Shown here: piece after piece, positions 17,764 through 25,506 of the stretch
Position numbering within the stretch: the stretch's first letter is position 1
Layout: every line of letters begins with the position of its first letter
From: Promethearchaeota archaeon Loki_b32
GTDB taxonomy: Archaea > Asgardarchaeota > Lokiarchaeia > Sigyniarchaeales > SOKP01
DNA: 64,000 nucleotides
NCBI GenBank assembly: GCA_005223125.1
Contig: NJBH01000005.1
Location: 70,509-134,508, forward strand
Direction of reading: 5' to 3'
The notes under the pieces: model-generated
The model's database searches: none
What the model was told of the DNA's origin: nothing
The model's input: only the letters and a program-made list of their open reading frames with translations
Position numbers and translations under genes: made by a program

Positions 17764-17780
17764 CTATATCCAGGATATAG
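17764..17780. promoter_or_regulatory. 17-bp perfect palindrome between thiC and the Nudix gene
   Basis: CTATATCC-A-GGATATAG is perfectly self-complementary about a central A. It sits 190 bases upstream of thiC and 70 bases beyond the Nudix stop. It could be an operator for thiC or a terminator hairpin for the Nudix gene; no T run follows. Confidence 0.35.
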
Positions 17781-17847
17781 TCTGATTATGTTTCTCCCTC
17801 TATTTGCTATTATCACATTAATAGTTCTTCGAACGAAATGTAAATCA

Positions 17848-18315
17848 TCAAAAACCAATTTTTAATTGTTTTAGTAATTCAATTAAAGATTCAGTTAATT
17901 TATATTTTTTAAGTTGGTCAAAGGGGACAAATTTAGCATCCTGAGCGTCATCAGCTGCCTTGGGAGGTTGATTAGGATATCCTTCTATTTGCTCTACAAA
18001 ATAATTGATGAGAACATAGTGATATTCTATTCTTCCTGTATTATCGTACATGATTTTATCTATAATAACTGCTAATCTTGAAACCTTAACTTTAAAACCT
18101 GTCTCTTCATAAGCCTCTCTCACTGCGGCTTTTTCTACTCTTTCTCCAAGATCTAGATGTCCTCCAGGAATACTCCAGTAACCCGCATCAGGATTGTATT
18201 TCCTTTTTATTAATAATAGATGGTTACCTCGGATTAACAGAACACCTACCCCTATATGTGGTCTCACAGGGTATTTTCGTGTATCAAAAGCACTAAGTTC
18301 ATATCTATCAACCAT
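17848..18315 (-). CDS. Nudix hydrolase
   Basis: A 155-residue Nudix protein with a complete box G-x5-E-x7-REUxEExGU at residues 52-74 (GHLDLGERV...REAYEETGF). Such enzymes hydrolyse nucleoside-diphosphate-linked compounds using Mg2+ held by the REAYEE glutamates. The GYWSIPGGHLDLGE context resembles ADP-ribose/nucleotide-sanitising members, but the substrate cannot be read from sequence. It starts at ATG and has no same-strand neighbour within 190 bases. Confidence 0.92.
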   Translation of the reverse strand: MVDRYELSAFDTRKYPVRPHIGVGVLLIRGNHLLLIKRKYNPDAGYWSIPGGHLDLGERVEKAAVREAYEETGFKVKVSRLAVIIDKIMYDNTGRIEYHYVLINYFVEQIEGYPNQPPKAADDAQDAKFVPFDQLKKYKLTESLIELLKQLKIGF

Positions 18316-18446
18316 AATTCCAAACTATAATATATTTGTTAAATACTAGTACAATTAGAAAATATTAAATTTAAGTTCTATTATCAAATTTATGTAATAT
18401 AATTTTTATAGCATCATTGAACTATTCAAAAATGAAAGTGATTTAA

Positions 18447-18716
18447 ATGATCCAAGAAAATGAGTTAATAACATTCATGATTTGTATTGGTGTACTTATT
18501 TTTTTTATTTTGAATTATCAAAAATTAAAAAAACTTTCAGGATATAATTTATTTTTAACATCATTTATTTTATACACATGTGCCTGGTGTTTTACTGTAA
18601 TTGAAGGTATTATTTTTGAAGAAGTTTTTAATCTCATTGAACACATATGTTATATAAGTAGTTCGGGAATTATGGTTGCTTGGATTTTAATTGCTTTTTG
18701 GAAGAGAAAAGAATGA
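18447..18716 (+). CDS. Small three-TM membrane protein coupled to histidine kinase
   Basis: An 89-residue protein with three hydrophobic segments (about residues 6-23, 33-52 and 66-84) and a basic loop after the first. Its TGA overlaps the kinase ATG as ATGA, so the two are translationally coupled. The layout TM1-basic loop-TM2-acidic stretch-IE-TM3 with late Trp matches the membrane module at the N-terminus of the kinase itself. It may be a paralogous sensor subunit. AGTGATTTAA precedes the ATG. Confidence 0.75.
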   Translation: MIQENELITFMICIGVLIFFILNYQKLKKLSGYNLFLTSFILYTCAWCFTVIEGIIFEEVFNLIEHICYISSSGIMVAWILIAFWKRKE

Positions 18717-20104
18717 ATCTGATAGGAATTCTTGATTTATTTACCCTTTTGTTTACTATTTTAGTGTTTTCGATTATTTTAATAAGATGGAAACATCAAT
18801 TTTCTTTACATTCCAAAGTATTTTTAATTTTTTCATTAAGTGCAATTTTATTTTATTATTTGAGTAATTTTTTAGAATGGTCAGGTATAAGTGATATTCT
18901 TATTGATATTGAAGATTATATAGCAATTTTAGTTCCATTATTATGGTTTTTCTTTTTATATTCGTTCTTCCAAATGTTATCAGGACAAGAATTAAAAGCT
19001 TCGGAGAAAAAATTTAGGGTTATAGCTGTACAATCTTCAATGGGCATAATTATTATACAAAATAGAAAATTTAAATACCTGAATCCAGCTATATCAAAAA
19101 TTATTGGTTATTCTATTGAAGAATTGTTAAATTGGAACGAAATGGACATCGCTAGTGTCATTCCCAAAGAAGATTTAATATTTATGATGGAGTTGTTTAA
19201 AAAAGGGAAGGAAGGAGAAATAAATTTTACTCCTAACTCATCATTTAGAACTATTAATAAGAAAGGGGAAGTAAAATGGTTAGAAAACCTTGTGAGTATT
19301 ATCTCGTACGAGAATAAACCTGCAAATTTAGTTTGCGTAATTGATATTACAGATAAGAAAAGAGCTGAAGAACTTATTGTTGAAGAAAATAAGAGGTTAT
19401 TGGAACTCAGCAAAATGAGAGAGGATATCATTACACGAGTTTCACATGAACTTAAGACACCTATTACAGCTATGTATGGAGCTACTCAAATGTTACTGAA
19501 CCAATTTAGAGAGGAAATGAATACAGAAATTTTGGAATTCACAGAGATTTCTCATAGAGGAGCTCTCCGTTTAAAAAAATTAGTAGACAATTTAGTGGAT
19601 GCTACAAAGTTACAAACTGGTAAACTTGAACTAAACTTACAAAATGAAGATATTGTTAATTCAATAAAAGAATGTATAGAAGAGATGAGTTATCTAGTCA
19701 ATAATCGTAATCTAACTTTAACATTCGAACCTTCAAATGATATATTTCTTTTAATAGATAAATATAGAATACAACAAGTAATCACTAATATTCTTTCCAA
19801 TGCAATTAAAAATACCCCAAAAGGAGGGAAAATTAATATTGTTGTATTTGATAAGAACAAGCATATTGATATCCTGATAAAAGACACAGGAGTTGGGTTG
19901 ACAGTTAAAGAACAAGAATTGTTATTTGAGAAATTTGGAAAAATTGAAAGATATGGCATGGATTTAGGCGTAGATATTGAAGGATCTGGTCTGGGTTTAT
20001 ATATATCTAAAGAGATTGTCGATTTGCATGGTGGACAAATTCTTGTTGAGTCTGAAGGAAGACATAAAGGAGCTACTTTTACAATCAGGTTACAAAAAAA
20101 TTAG
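18713..20104 (+). CDS. Membrane-anchored PAS histidine kinase
   Basis: A 463-residue kinase. Three TM segments occupy about residues 1-90, followed by one PAS domain (about 100-220, ending in DITDKKRAEE), a HisKA domain with VSHELKTP (His245) and HATPase_c with an N-box (ILSNAIKN), DTGVGL and GSGLGLYISKEI. This is a complete classical kinase, in contrast to the HDMNN type at 540-3449. The start is the ATG at 18713, in ATGA overlap with the preceding small membrane gene; a frame start at 18680 would lie within that gene. No response regulator is adjacent. Confidence 0.92.
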   Translation: MNLIGILDLFTLLFTILVFSIILIRWKHQFSLHSKVFLIFSLSAILFYYLSNFLEWSGISDILIDIEDYIAILVPLLWFFFLYSFFQMLSGQELKASEKKFRVIAVQSSMGIIIIQNRKFKYLNPAISKIIGYSIEELLNWNEMDIASVIPKEDLIFMMELFKKGKEGEINFTPNSSFRTINKKGEVKWLENLVSIISYENKPANLVCVIDITDKKRAEELIVEENKRLLELSKMREDIITRVSHELKTPITAMYGATQMLLNQFREEMNTEILEFTEISHRGALRLKKLVDNLVDATKLQTGKLELNLQNEDIVNSIKECIEEMSYLVNNRNLTLTFEPSNDIFLLIDKYRIQQVITNILSNAIKNTPKGGKINIVVFDKNKHIDILIKDTGVGLTVKEQELLFEKFGKIERYGMDLGVDIEGSGLGLYISKEIVDLHGGQILVESEGRHKGATFTIRLQKN

Positions 20105-20187
20105 TAATAAGTCAAATAATTAATTGGATATATTAATTTTTATAATTAGGAAGAAAAAATAATCAAATTAGAATTACTTTAATTATT

Positions 20188-20380
20188 ATGAAATTAACTG
20201 TTATTTATTTTTCAGCAACAGGGAATACTGAAAAAATTGCTAAAGTTGCTAAGGAGCAATTTATTGAATTAAACAATGTTGGTGATGATATAAATATTAC
20301 AAATAAGATCTTATTATAAATTATATAATTATTTGTTGATCCTATGGTTCGCCCATCGTATTGGCCTAAAGAATAACCCA
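20188..20380 (+). pseudogene. Truncated flavodoxin-like gene remnant
   Basis: An ATG opens a 43-codon frame whose first 25 residues (LTVIYFSATGNTEKIAKVAK) are the FMN phosphate-binding loop of flavodoxins (T/S-x-T-G-N-T). It stops at TAA 20317-20319. A further piece downstream (around 20335-20380, reading PSYWPKE then a stop) resembles a later flavodoxin loop. Full-length family members exceed 130 residues, so this is a decayed copy. It lies between the histidine kinase and the convergent LRR gene; the rest of the 348-base gap shows nothing else. Confidence 0.55.
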
Positions 20381-20452
20381 AAAGATATTTTCTCAGTTCC
20401 ATTCACTATTACATAAACATAATTAGATAAAGTTCAAGTCACTGCTTCTATA

Positions 20453-21607
20453 TTAATCTATCATATGAAGGATATCTCTTAATATATGGTTAATAGTTTG
20501 CTTTTTAGATTTGATAAGTTTTTGCATTCTTAGGAACTCAACAAGATCTGTTCTATTTAGCCACCACCTCAGGCTTAATAGATGACAAAAAAGTCCAAAT
20601 TTCTTTCGACGTTCAGAAAATAACTGCTTTGATTCAAATTTTGCATCTCTGATTAATTCAAATTTTTGAATACTAAATTTTATATTTGGATTCGAAATAG
20701 ATTGTGGATTCGATGACCATTCAAGGCATCCCCAAACTTCGCCAGTTCGGGAAAGTACGCTACAGGGATAAAACATTTTTTCTTTAGTAATTAAAACAGG
20801 ACTCTTCCAAATCTTTTTTTCCATTGAAAGACCTTTATTAGTGTGCTGGAATTGAGTTTGAGATCGGATTTTACAAAGTGTACTATATATAATATCTTCT
20901 TTATTTAAAGAATCCGGTAATAATCCTTCAATTGGATAATAAATCTGATTTTCATTCAAAAAATTATATTCAAGAATTTTATCGATCTTTTGTATAATTT
21001 CAGACATGTCTATTCCTAGATATTTCTTATTTTCGACAACAATTTTTCTTGCCTCGTCAAATTCCTTTCTTTTTTCGAATGACTGTTTAGAATATAATAA
21101 AATAGCTAGATCTAAATTTTTTTTTTTTTTTAAGGCATACTGATAATCCCTATAATACTTAAATGTATTACGAAATTCTATATAACAAGGATTTCCCCCC
21201 AATTCTAATTTATTTAAATTTTCAAAATTTTCAAAATTCCCAATTTCTTCTATAAGGTTACTTCTGAGATCCAATACTTCAAGCTGTGTGAGTTTTTCAA
21301 GTCCTTCAATTTTTTTTATATTATTTTTTTGCATCTGTAAAGTCTTAAGATTAGTACATCTTTCTAACCCTTTAATTTGTGTAATTTTATTTTGGGTTAA
21401 GTTAAGTTCCTGTAAATTCAGCAAATTTTCTAGACCTTTTATCTCAGATATTTGATTATTGTAAAGGTTTAATGATTGGAGATCAGTTAAGTTGTCGAGA
21501 TTCTTGATTTCATCAATTTCTTTTATTTGTTTTGATTGCAATTTAAGCTTTAAAGAACCTTTTTTCCCTTTAACTTTATAATTTTTCCCCCTTATGTCTA
21601 CAAACAT
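20453..21607 (-). CDS. SDS22-like leucine-rich-repeat protein
   Basis: A 384-residue protein. Residues 20-135 hold five 22-residue LRRs of the SDS22 type (L-x-L-x-x-N-x-I-x-x-I-x-G-L), ending in a cap that starts LELGGNPCY. The remaining 250 residues begin with a charged helical part and end in a Trp/Cys-containing module (GEVWGCLEWSS, LSLRWWLNRTDL) that I do not recognise. SDS22-like LRRs bind proteins; a phosphatase gene lies 1.3 kb away, but no link is shown. It starts at ATG and is cytoplasmic. Confidence 0.85.
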   Translation of the reverse strand: MFVDIRGKNYKVKGKKGSLKLKLQSKQIKEIDEIKNLDNLTDLQSLNLYNNQISEIKGLENLLNLQELNLTQNKITQIKGLERCTNLKTLQMQKNNIKKIEGLEKLTQLEVLDLRSNLIEEIGNFENFENLNKLELGGNPCYIEFRNTFKYYRDYQYALKKKKNLDLAILLYSKQSFEKRKEFDEARKIVVENKKYLGIDMSEIIQKIDKILEYNFLNENQIYYPIEGLLPDSLNKEDIIYSTLCKIRSQTQFQHTNKGLSMEKKIWKSPVLITKEKMFYPCSVLSRTGEVWGCLEWSSNPQSISNPNIKFSIQKFELIRDAKFESKQLFSERRKKFGLFCHLLSLRWWLNRTDLVEFLRMQKLIKSKKQTINHILRDILHMID

Positions 21608-21676
21608 AATTTATCAACTCTCAAATTTTATTTTTTTTGTAATACTTTATATTTTTTGAACTGATACTATGAAATA

Positions 21677-21970
21677 CTAAATTTTCTTACCACAAGTGGG
21701 ACATTCGGTGATATCTATATTTATAGTTGTCATACATGCTGGACAAACTCTTTTCTCTAACATTGTCTCGTTAACTTTTATTTGAGACTTATTTTTTTTC
21801 ATTCCTCGAACAATAAGAATTATGATTCCAATAATTATCATTAAAAAACCTATTAATGCAGGTGTTAGGCTCTGAAGACTAAAACTATATCCAAAAATCC
21901 CTCCTACTGCTAAAAACAATATTCCTGTACAAATTAGATAATATGGATTGGAATATTTATTGTATGATAT
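21677..21970 (-). CDS. Two-TM protein with C-terminal zinc ribbon, probable AUA start
   Basis: About 97 residues: two hydrophobic helices (LICTGILFLAVGGIFG and LIGFLMIIIGIIILIV), a basic stop-transfer segment and a zinc ribbon CPAC-x11-CPTC at the end. The only conventional start is a TTG at 21919 that would cut the first helix in half. AAGGTG at 21978-21983 instead precedes an in-frame ATA (21968-21970) by seven bases and an in-frame ATT by four; either restores the full first helix. It lies 70 bases upstream of the LRR gene on the same strand and may be co-transcribed. Function unknown. Confidence 0.7.
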   Translation of the reverse strand: MSYNKYSNPYYLICTGILFLAVGGIFGYSFSLQSLTPALIGFLMIIIGIIILIVRGMKKNKSQIKVNETMLEKRVCPACMTTINIDITECPTCGKKI

Positions 21971-21977
21971 AATGCAA

Positions 21978-21983
21978 CACCTT
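21978..21983 (-). promoter_or_regulatory. Shine-Dalgarno AAGGTG pointing at ATT/ATA
   Basis: Minus strand AAGGTG-TTGC-ATT-ATA. No ATG, GTG or TTG lies within the allowed distance, so initiation at an isoleucine codon is implied if this motif is used. Confidence 0.4.
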
Positions 21984-22106
21984 GTATCTAAATTTTAAAT
22001 GTTTATCTTTTTTATGGCTAATTTTGACTCAAATATAAATTTTATCCTAATTATGATTTTTTCTTTAATTTGCTATACCCTTCTCATCTCAAACAAACTA
22101 TATTTC

Positions 22107-22175
22107 ACCGCTCCAGACACGCCTCACTAACCCTCATGCCCTAAGCCTGAACTTCCCGTAATCAAGGCAATCGCG
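22107..22175. ncRNA. GC-rich island, candidate non-coding RNA
   Basis: About 70 bases at roughly 57% GC (40 of 70 counted) inside a 900-base gene-poor, very AT-rich stretch. The minus strand is G-rich (for example GAGGGTTAGTGAGGCGTG) and can form GCCT/AGGC pairings. In AT-rich archaeal genomes, GC peaks outside genes often mark structured RNA. No tRNA T-loop, SRP or RNase P motif was recognised, so strand and class are open. Confidence 0.35.
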
Positions 22176-22192
22176 AAAAATATGTTCAAATC

Positions 22193-22210
22193 CTTAATAG
22201 GAATTAAGGA
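22193..22210. repeat. Short hairpin CCTTAAT/ATTAAGG
   Basis: A perfect seven-base stem with an AGGA loop, immediately beside the GC-rich island. It could be part of the same RNA or a terminator. Confidence 0.3.
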
Positions 22211-22353
22211 AAATTTTCATTAGAAAAACCAAAATTTTTCACTAAAATTCCTTCGAAATCAGACTCTGAATTTACCTTTTGTATATAACAGCAAGAATTT
22301 TAAAAATTTCAATTAAAAATTTTATTTTATAAACCTCGAATCGAAGTAAATTA

Positions 22354-22600
22354 TTAATATTTTTCTCTGCGTTCTTGGAAAAATTCTTCAAACTCTCTAA
22401 ATTGTCCGTTTCTAGTATTCATTCTATGTTTTTTAAGCACTACCAATAAGACTTTTTCAATAAATCTTGTAAGTAATATTTTTTTTGGCTTAATTGAAGG
22501 TTATTATGTTTTCAAATAAGATTATAAAAGTGTTGTACACACTTTTTTCATACATCTCATGTTTGTATTTTTCATAGGTACAGTTCCAGAGGGTGTCCAT
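22354..22600 (-). pseudogene. Decayed reading frame (two overlapping coding-like segments)
   Basis: Two minus-strand segments in different frames abut: 22490-22600 (ATG start, 36 residues, YEKYKHEMYEKSVYN-like) and 22354-22500 (48 residues, ending GQFREFEEFFQERREKY). Further in-frame coding-like sequence lies upstream, broken by TGA and TAA. The composition is protein-like and the frames join with a shift around 22495, as expected for a degraded gene, perhaps a transposase tail. I cannot assign a family. Confidence 0.35.
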
Positions 22601-22710
22601 TTATGTTTTTAGGCTTCAGTCGACCTTGAGCTGTGCGAAAGGGAAAAACTTAAATAGGATATCTCTCTGACTCTATTTTTGAAAAATACATAACAAAGGG
22701 GTGGTAAAAA

Positions 22711-22773
22711 GTGAAAAGCAACGGAATCAAAACCAAGAAAACAATTCAAAACAACCATATTGGATATATATGA
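22711..22773 (+). CDS. Possible 20-residue micropeptide with strong SD
   Basis: A GTG start is preceded by GGGGTGG at normal spacing (22699-22705). A TATA-like AACTTAAATA lies at about 22646-22655. The frame encodes only 20 residues (VKSNGIKTKK...), ending in TGA. It may be a leader peptide, a truncated gene start or chance. Confidence 0.25.
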   Translation: MKSNGIKTKKTIQNNHIGYI

Positions 22774-22838
22774 TCTGCGAAAAATCATTAAGAAAATATA
22801 TAGTATGAAAAATTATATTTCAAAAATAAAAAAGAAAT

Positions 22839-22859
22839 AACGAGACACGAAATCTCGTT
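22839..22859. promoter_or_regulatory. Hairpin before the phosphatase gene
   Basis: AACGAGA and TCTCGTT form a perfect seven-base stem around a seven-base loop, ending 29 bases before the phosphatase ATG. It is either the terminator of whatever is transcribed from 22650-22770 or a 5'-UTR structure or operator of the phosphatase. Confidence 0.4.
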
Positions 22860-22888
22860 TGTATCTTTGTAACTTTTAAACGAAACTC

Positions 22889-23341
22889 ATGAAAAATAAT
22901 TCTGAGCCTTTTACTTGGATTGTTAAAAATAAAATGGCTGCTTCTTGGTGGCCAGATGCATCAGAAATTGAGATTTACAAAAGAGAAAAGATTAAAATTA
23001 TAATTAATTGTTCTGAATTTGATAATCGGAAAGAACTTTCAAAGGATTTTGAATATTTTCATATAAATATACCCGATTTTGGAACACCAACAAAATCTCA
23101 ATTAGATAAATTCTTGGAAATTACTAGTAAGTATGGAGCTAATGGAGATCCTATAGTAGTCCACTGTGTAGCAGGTTGTGGAAGAACTGGTATAATGATT
23201 GTTGTATGGGCTGCGTATAATGGATATATTCCAAAAGGGCTGGATCCAGTAAAATGGATTCGAAAACTTAGACCATGTTGCTTAGAAACAAAAGAACAAA
23301 TGGATTTGGCACGCCAAATAGCTAGAAAGTATCAAAAATAA
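22889..23341 (+). CDS. Dual-specificity/tyrosine-type protein phosphatase
   Basis: A 150-residue cysteine phosphatase with the P-loop HCVAGCGRTG (H-C-x5-R, Cys93 and Arg99). The likely general acid is Asp63 in INIPDFGTP, placed 30 residues before the cysteine as in DSPs. It lacks targeting or membrane segments. Archaeal members dephosphorylate Tyr/Ser/Thr or RNA 5' ends. Start ATG; upstream hairpin noted separately. Confidence 0.9.
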   Translation: MKNNSEPFTWIVKNKMAASWWPDASEIEIYKREKIKIIINCSEFDNRKELSKDFEYFHINIPDFGTPTKSQLDKFLEITSKYGANGDPIVVHCVAGCGRTGIMIVVWAAYNGYIPKGLDPVKWIRKLRPCCLETKEQMDLARQIARKYQK

Positions 23342-23425
23342 CGATAATGTAAAGTATTTAAGATTGAAATATATTTTATTATTAGGAATATGATTTTTTG
23401 ATTGTAAAATTACTTTGAAGTGTGG

Positions 23426-24595
23426 ATGCTTATGCAAAAAATTGACTATATTTATATGATTACAGATAATATCTTGGTATATCAAATTAGTTTACCCGCG
23501 GAACTTAGAGGAAATCAAATGCAACAGCATCTAGATAAATATGATGAGAAATTTCTTAAAATTATTGCTGGTTTTGATAAGAATTTCTTAGAGCATTTCC
23601 TTATTATATCAAAGGGGAGAAATCCAGAAGAATTTACTGATATTCTTAAGAAAATGGAAAAGATATCTTTTATGATTGGTCCTACAGGGAACTTAAATTA
23701 TCTTACAACTAATCAAATACAGTATATCCTCACTAAATTAGGATCTCTAAATTTAAATGAAATTAAAGAAAAGATAATTAGCAAAATTGCAGATGAACAG
23801 ATTGAAAAGGAATTTGGAACATCACATAGTGCTACATCGGCTTTAGAACGACAACTCTCAAGTGCCGCATTTTATTTACAATCAATTGGATATTCGAATC
23901 AAGAGATACAAGAAAAGTTTAATGAAGTAAGACAAGATCCTTCAAAATTGGATACCTTATTTACCTTACAATCTAAAGAAATTTATAGTATACCTGCAGA
24001 AATCCAACCAAGAAGCACTCCACCCTCAAGATCTCAACAAAACTCAACTGCTCAATCTACCTCTATTGAGAGTGGTCCAGAAACTCAAAATGCGATTGAG
24101 CAACATGTCCGTTCAATTGAACATGAAATAACTGGAGAAAGAGCAAAGAAAGTACACGAAATTATGGAACTGATAAAAGCTCACGTTCGAGAAATCATGG
24201 ATGATAGTTATGAGAGAGTCTTTAGGCAAATACATCCCGATAGGCTTAATAAAGCTTATAAAATGTTAAAAAATACAAAGAGAAAATCAAAAAGAATGAA
24301 ACTTTATATGGAATGGTTTTTCTGCTCAGCTCTCTTATCTAAAATTGAACTAAAAGTAGAACATTGGCAAGTATCATCCCAAGCAGGTCATGGACAGACA
24401 GGAGTATACACTGCTGGGATCAGTTTTTCTCGATATGACAATATTATAAGAGATTTCCCAGATCCTAAATTGACTAAAGTCATAAATATAGAAAGAAGGA
24501 TTCTCCAAAACCCAACTAAAACAGCGATTCAAAAGCTAGCAACAGATTTGGTAGCCGAAACAGGTTTTGACGAGCACCTTTATTTTACAGATTGA
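23426..24595 (+). CDS. Unrecognised 390-residue protein
   Basis: No family recognised. Residues 1-190 are helical and charged, with HLDKYDEKFLKIIAGFD and an LQSIGYSNQEIQEKFNEV helix pair. A low-complexity Ser/Pro/Gln linker follows (about 195-225). The C-terminal 170 residues have a helix ITGERAKKVHEIMELIKAHV, then a hydrophobic YMEWFFCSALLSKIEL strand and a Gly-rich loop (QAGHGQTGVYTAG). No membrane segment is clear. Possible starts are GTG 23420, ATG 23426 and ATG 23432; no SD decides. It follows the phosphatase by about 85 bases on the same strand. Confidence 0.6.
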   Translation: MLMQKIDYIYMITDNILVYQISLPAELRGNQMQQHLDKYDEKFLKIIAGFDKNFLEHFLIISKGRNPEEFTDILKKMEKISFMIGPTGNLNYLTTNQIQYILTKLGSLNLNEIKEKIISKIADEQIEKEFGTSHSATSALERQLSSAAFYLQSIGYSNQEIQEKFNEVRQDPSKLDTLFTLQSKEIYSIPAEIQPRSTPPSRSQQNSTAQSTSIESGPETQNAIEQHVRSIEHEITGERAKKVHEIMELIKAHVREIMDDSYERVFRQIHPDRLNKAYKMLKNTKRKSKRMKLYMEWFFCSALLSKIELKVEHWQVSSQAGHGQTGVYTAGISFSRYDNIIRDFPDPKLTKVINIERRILQNPTKTAIQKLATDLVAETGFDEHLYFTD

Positions 24596-24700
24596 AATCT
24601 ATATTTTATGACAAATAAAGCCTATTTTTAATTATGCTAACTTAATTAATTAGATTTCAAATTTTCATAACAGATGAGATGAGCGAAAATTCCTGATTTT

Positions 24701-25497
24701 ATGTATGATGATGTTGAATTATATTATATAAAGGAAGGAGAAGGTCAACCACTTGTATTAATTAGTGGATTAGGAAGTAAAATGAGTTGGATTTTCCAAA
24801 TTCCATTTTTCAAGGAAAAAATGATGGTGATAGCGCCACATAATCGTGGAGTTGGAAAGAGCTCACGACCTAATTATCTCTATACAATGGGTATGTATTT
24901 AAGAGATATTAAAGAATTATTTGAACATTTAAACTTAAGAGAAAAAATTCACCTATGCGGACTTAGTATGGGGGGATAATTGCTCAAAATTACGTTCTAA
25001 AATACCCTGATACCGTCAAAACATTGATATTATGTGCGACAACCTCTTACCATCCTGAAACTTCCGTGAAAGCGATTATTGAATCACAACAACTTATGGA
25101 AAATTTCAACTTAGAACAAAAGTTAAGAGTAAGAATTGGTGTTCTATATTCAAGACCATTCCAGAAGAAATTAAGATCTGATAAAGAGTTGTATCAAAAA
25201 ATCAGACATAACTTTATTGAGGACCCTACAAGGTTACAAGATTGGATAAATCAATGTGCTGGAATAAAAAATCATGATACAAGAGATTCATTGCATAAAA
25301 TTCAGCAACCAACATTAATTTTGGCAGGTGATGAGGATAAAATTATGGTTGGATTGGAACATTCAGAATTAATGCATGAGAAAATTCCCAATTCAAAACT
25401 TGAAATTATTAAAAATGTCGGTCATAGATTTGTAGATGAAGAGCCAGAAAAAGTAAATAATCTAATCTGGGATTTCATTAAAGAAAATATGGGATAA
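24701..25497 (+). pseudogene. Alpha/beta-hydrolase with frameshift in a G6 run
   Basis: Two frames make one alpha/beta-hydrolase of about 265 residues. The first (24701-24979) reaches the nucleophile elbow GLSMGG and then meets TAA. Restoring one base in the G6 run at 24970-24975 continues as IIAQNYVLKYPDTVKTLILCATT into the second frame (to 25497), which supplies the acid (LAGDEDKI) and His (VGHRFVDEE). All catalytic residues survive, so this is a recent mutation or a homopolymer sequencing error. The intact protein would be an esterase, peptidase or haloperoxidase-like hydrolase. Confidence 0.85.
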
Positions 25498-25506
25498 AGA
25501 AGTATA

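Noticed and set aside
17571-17847. TPP riboswitch upstream of thiC
   Set aside because: No CUGAGA or other conserved thi-box core on the minus strand; only an AT-rich leader and a 17-base palindrome.
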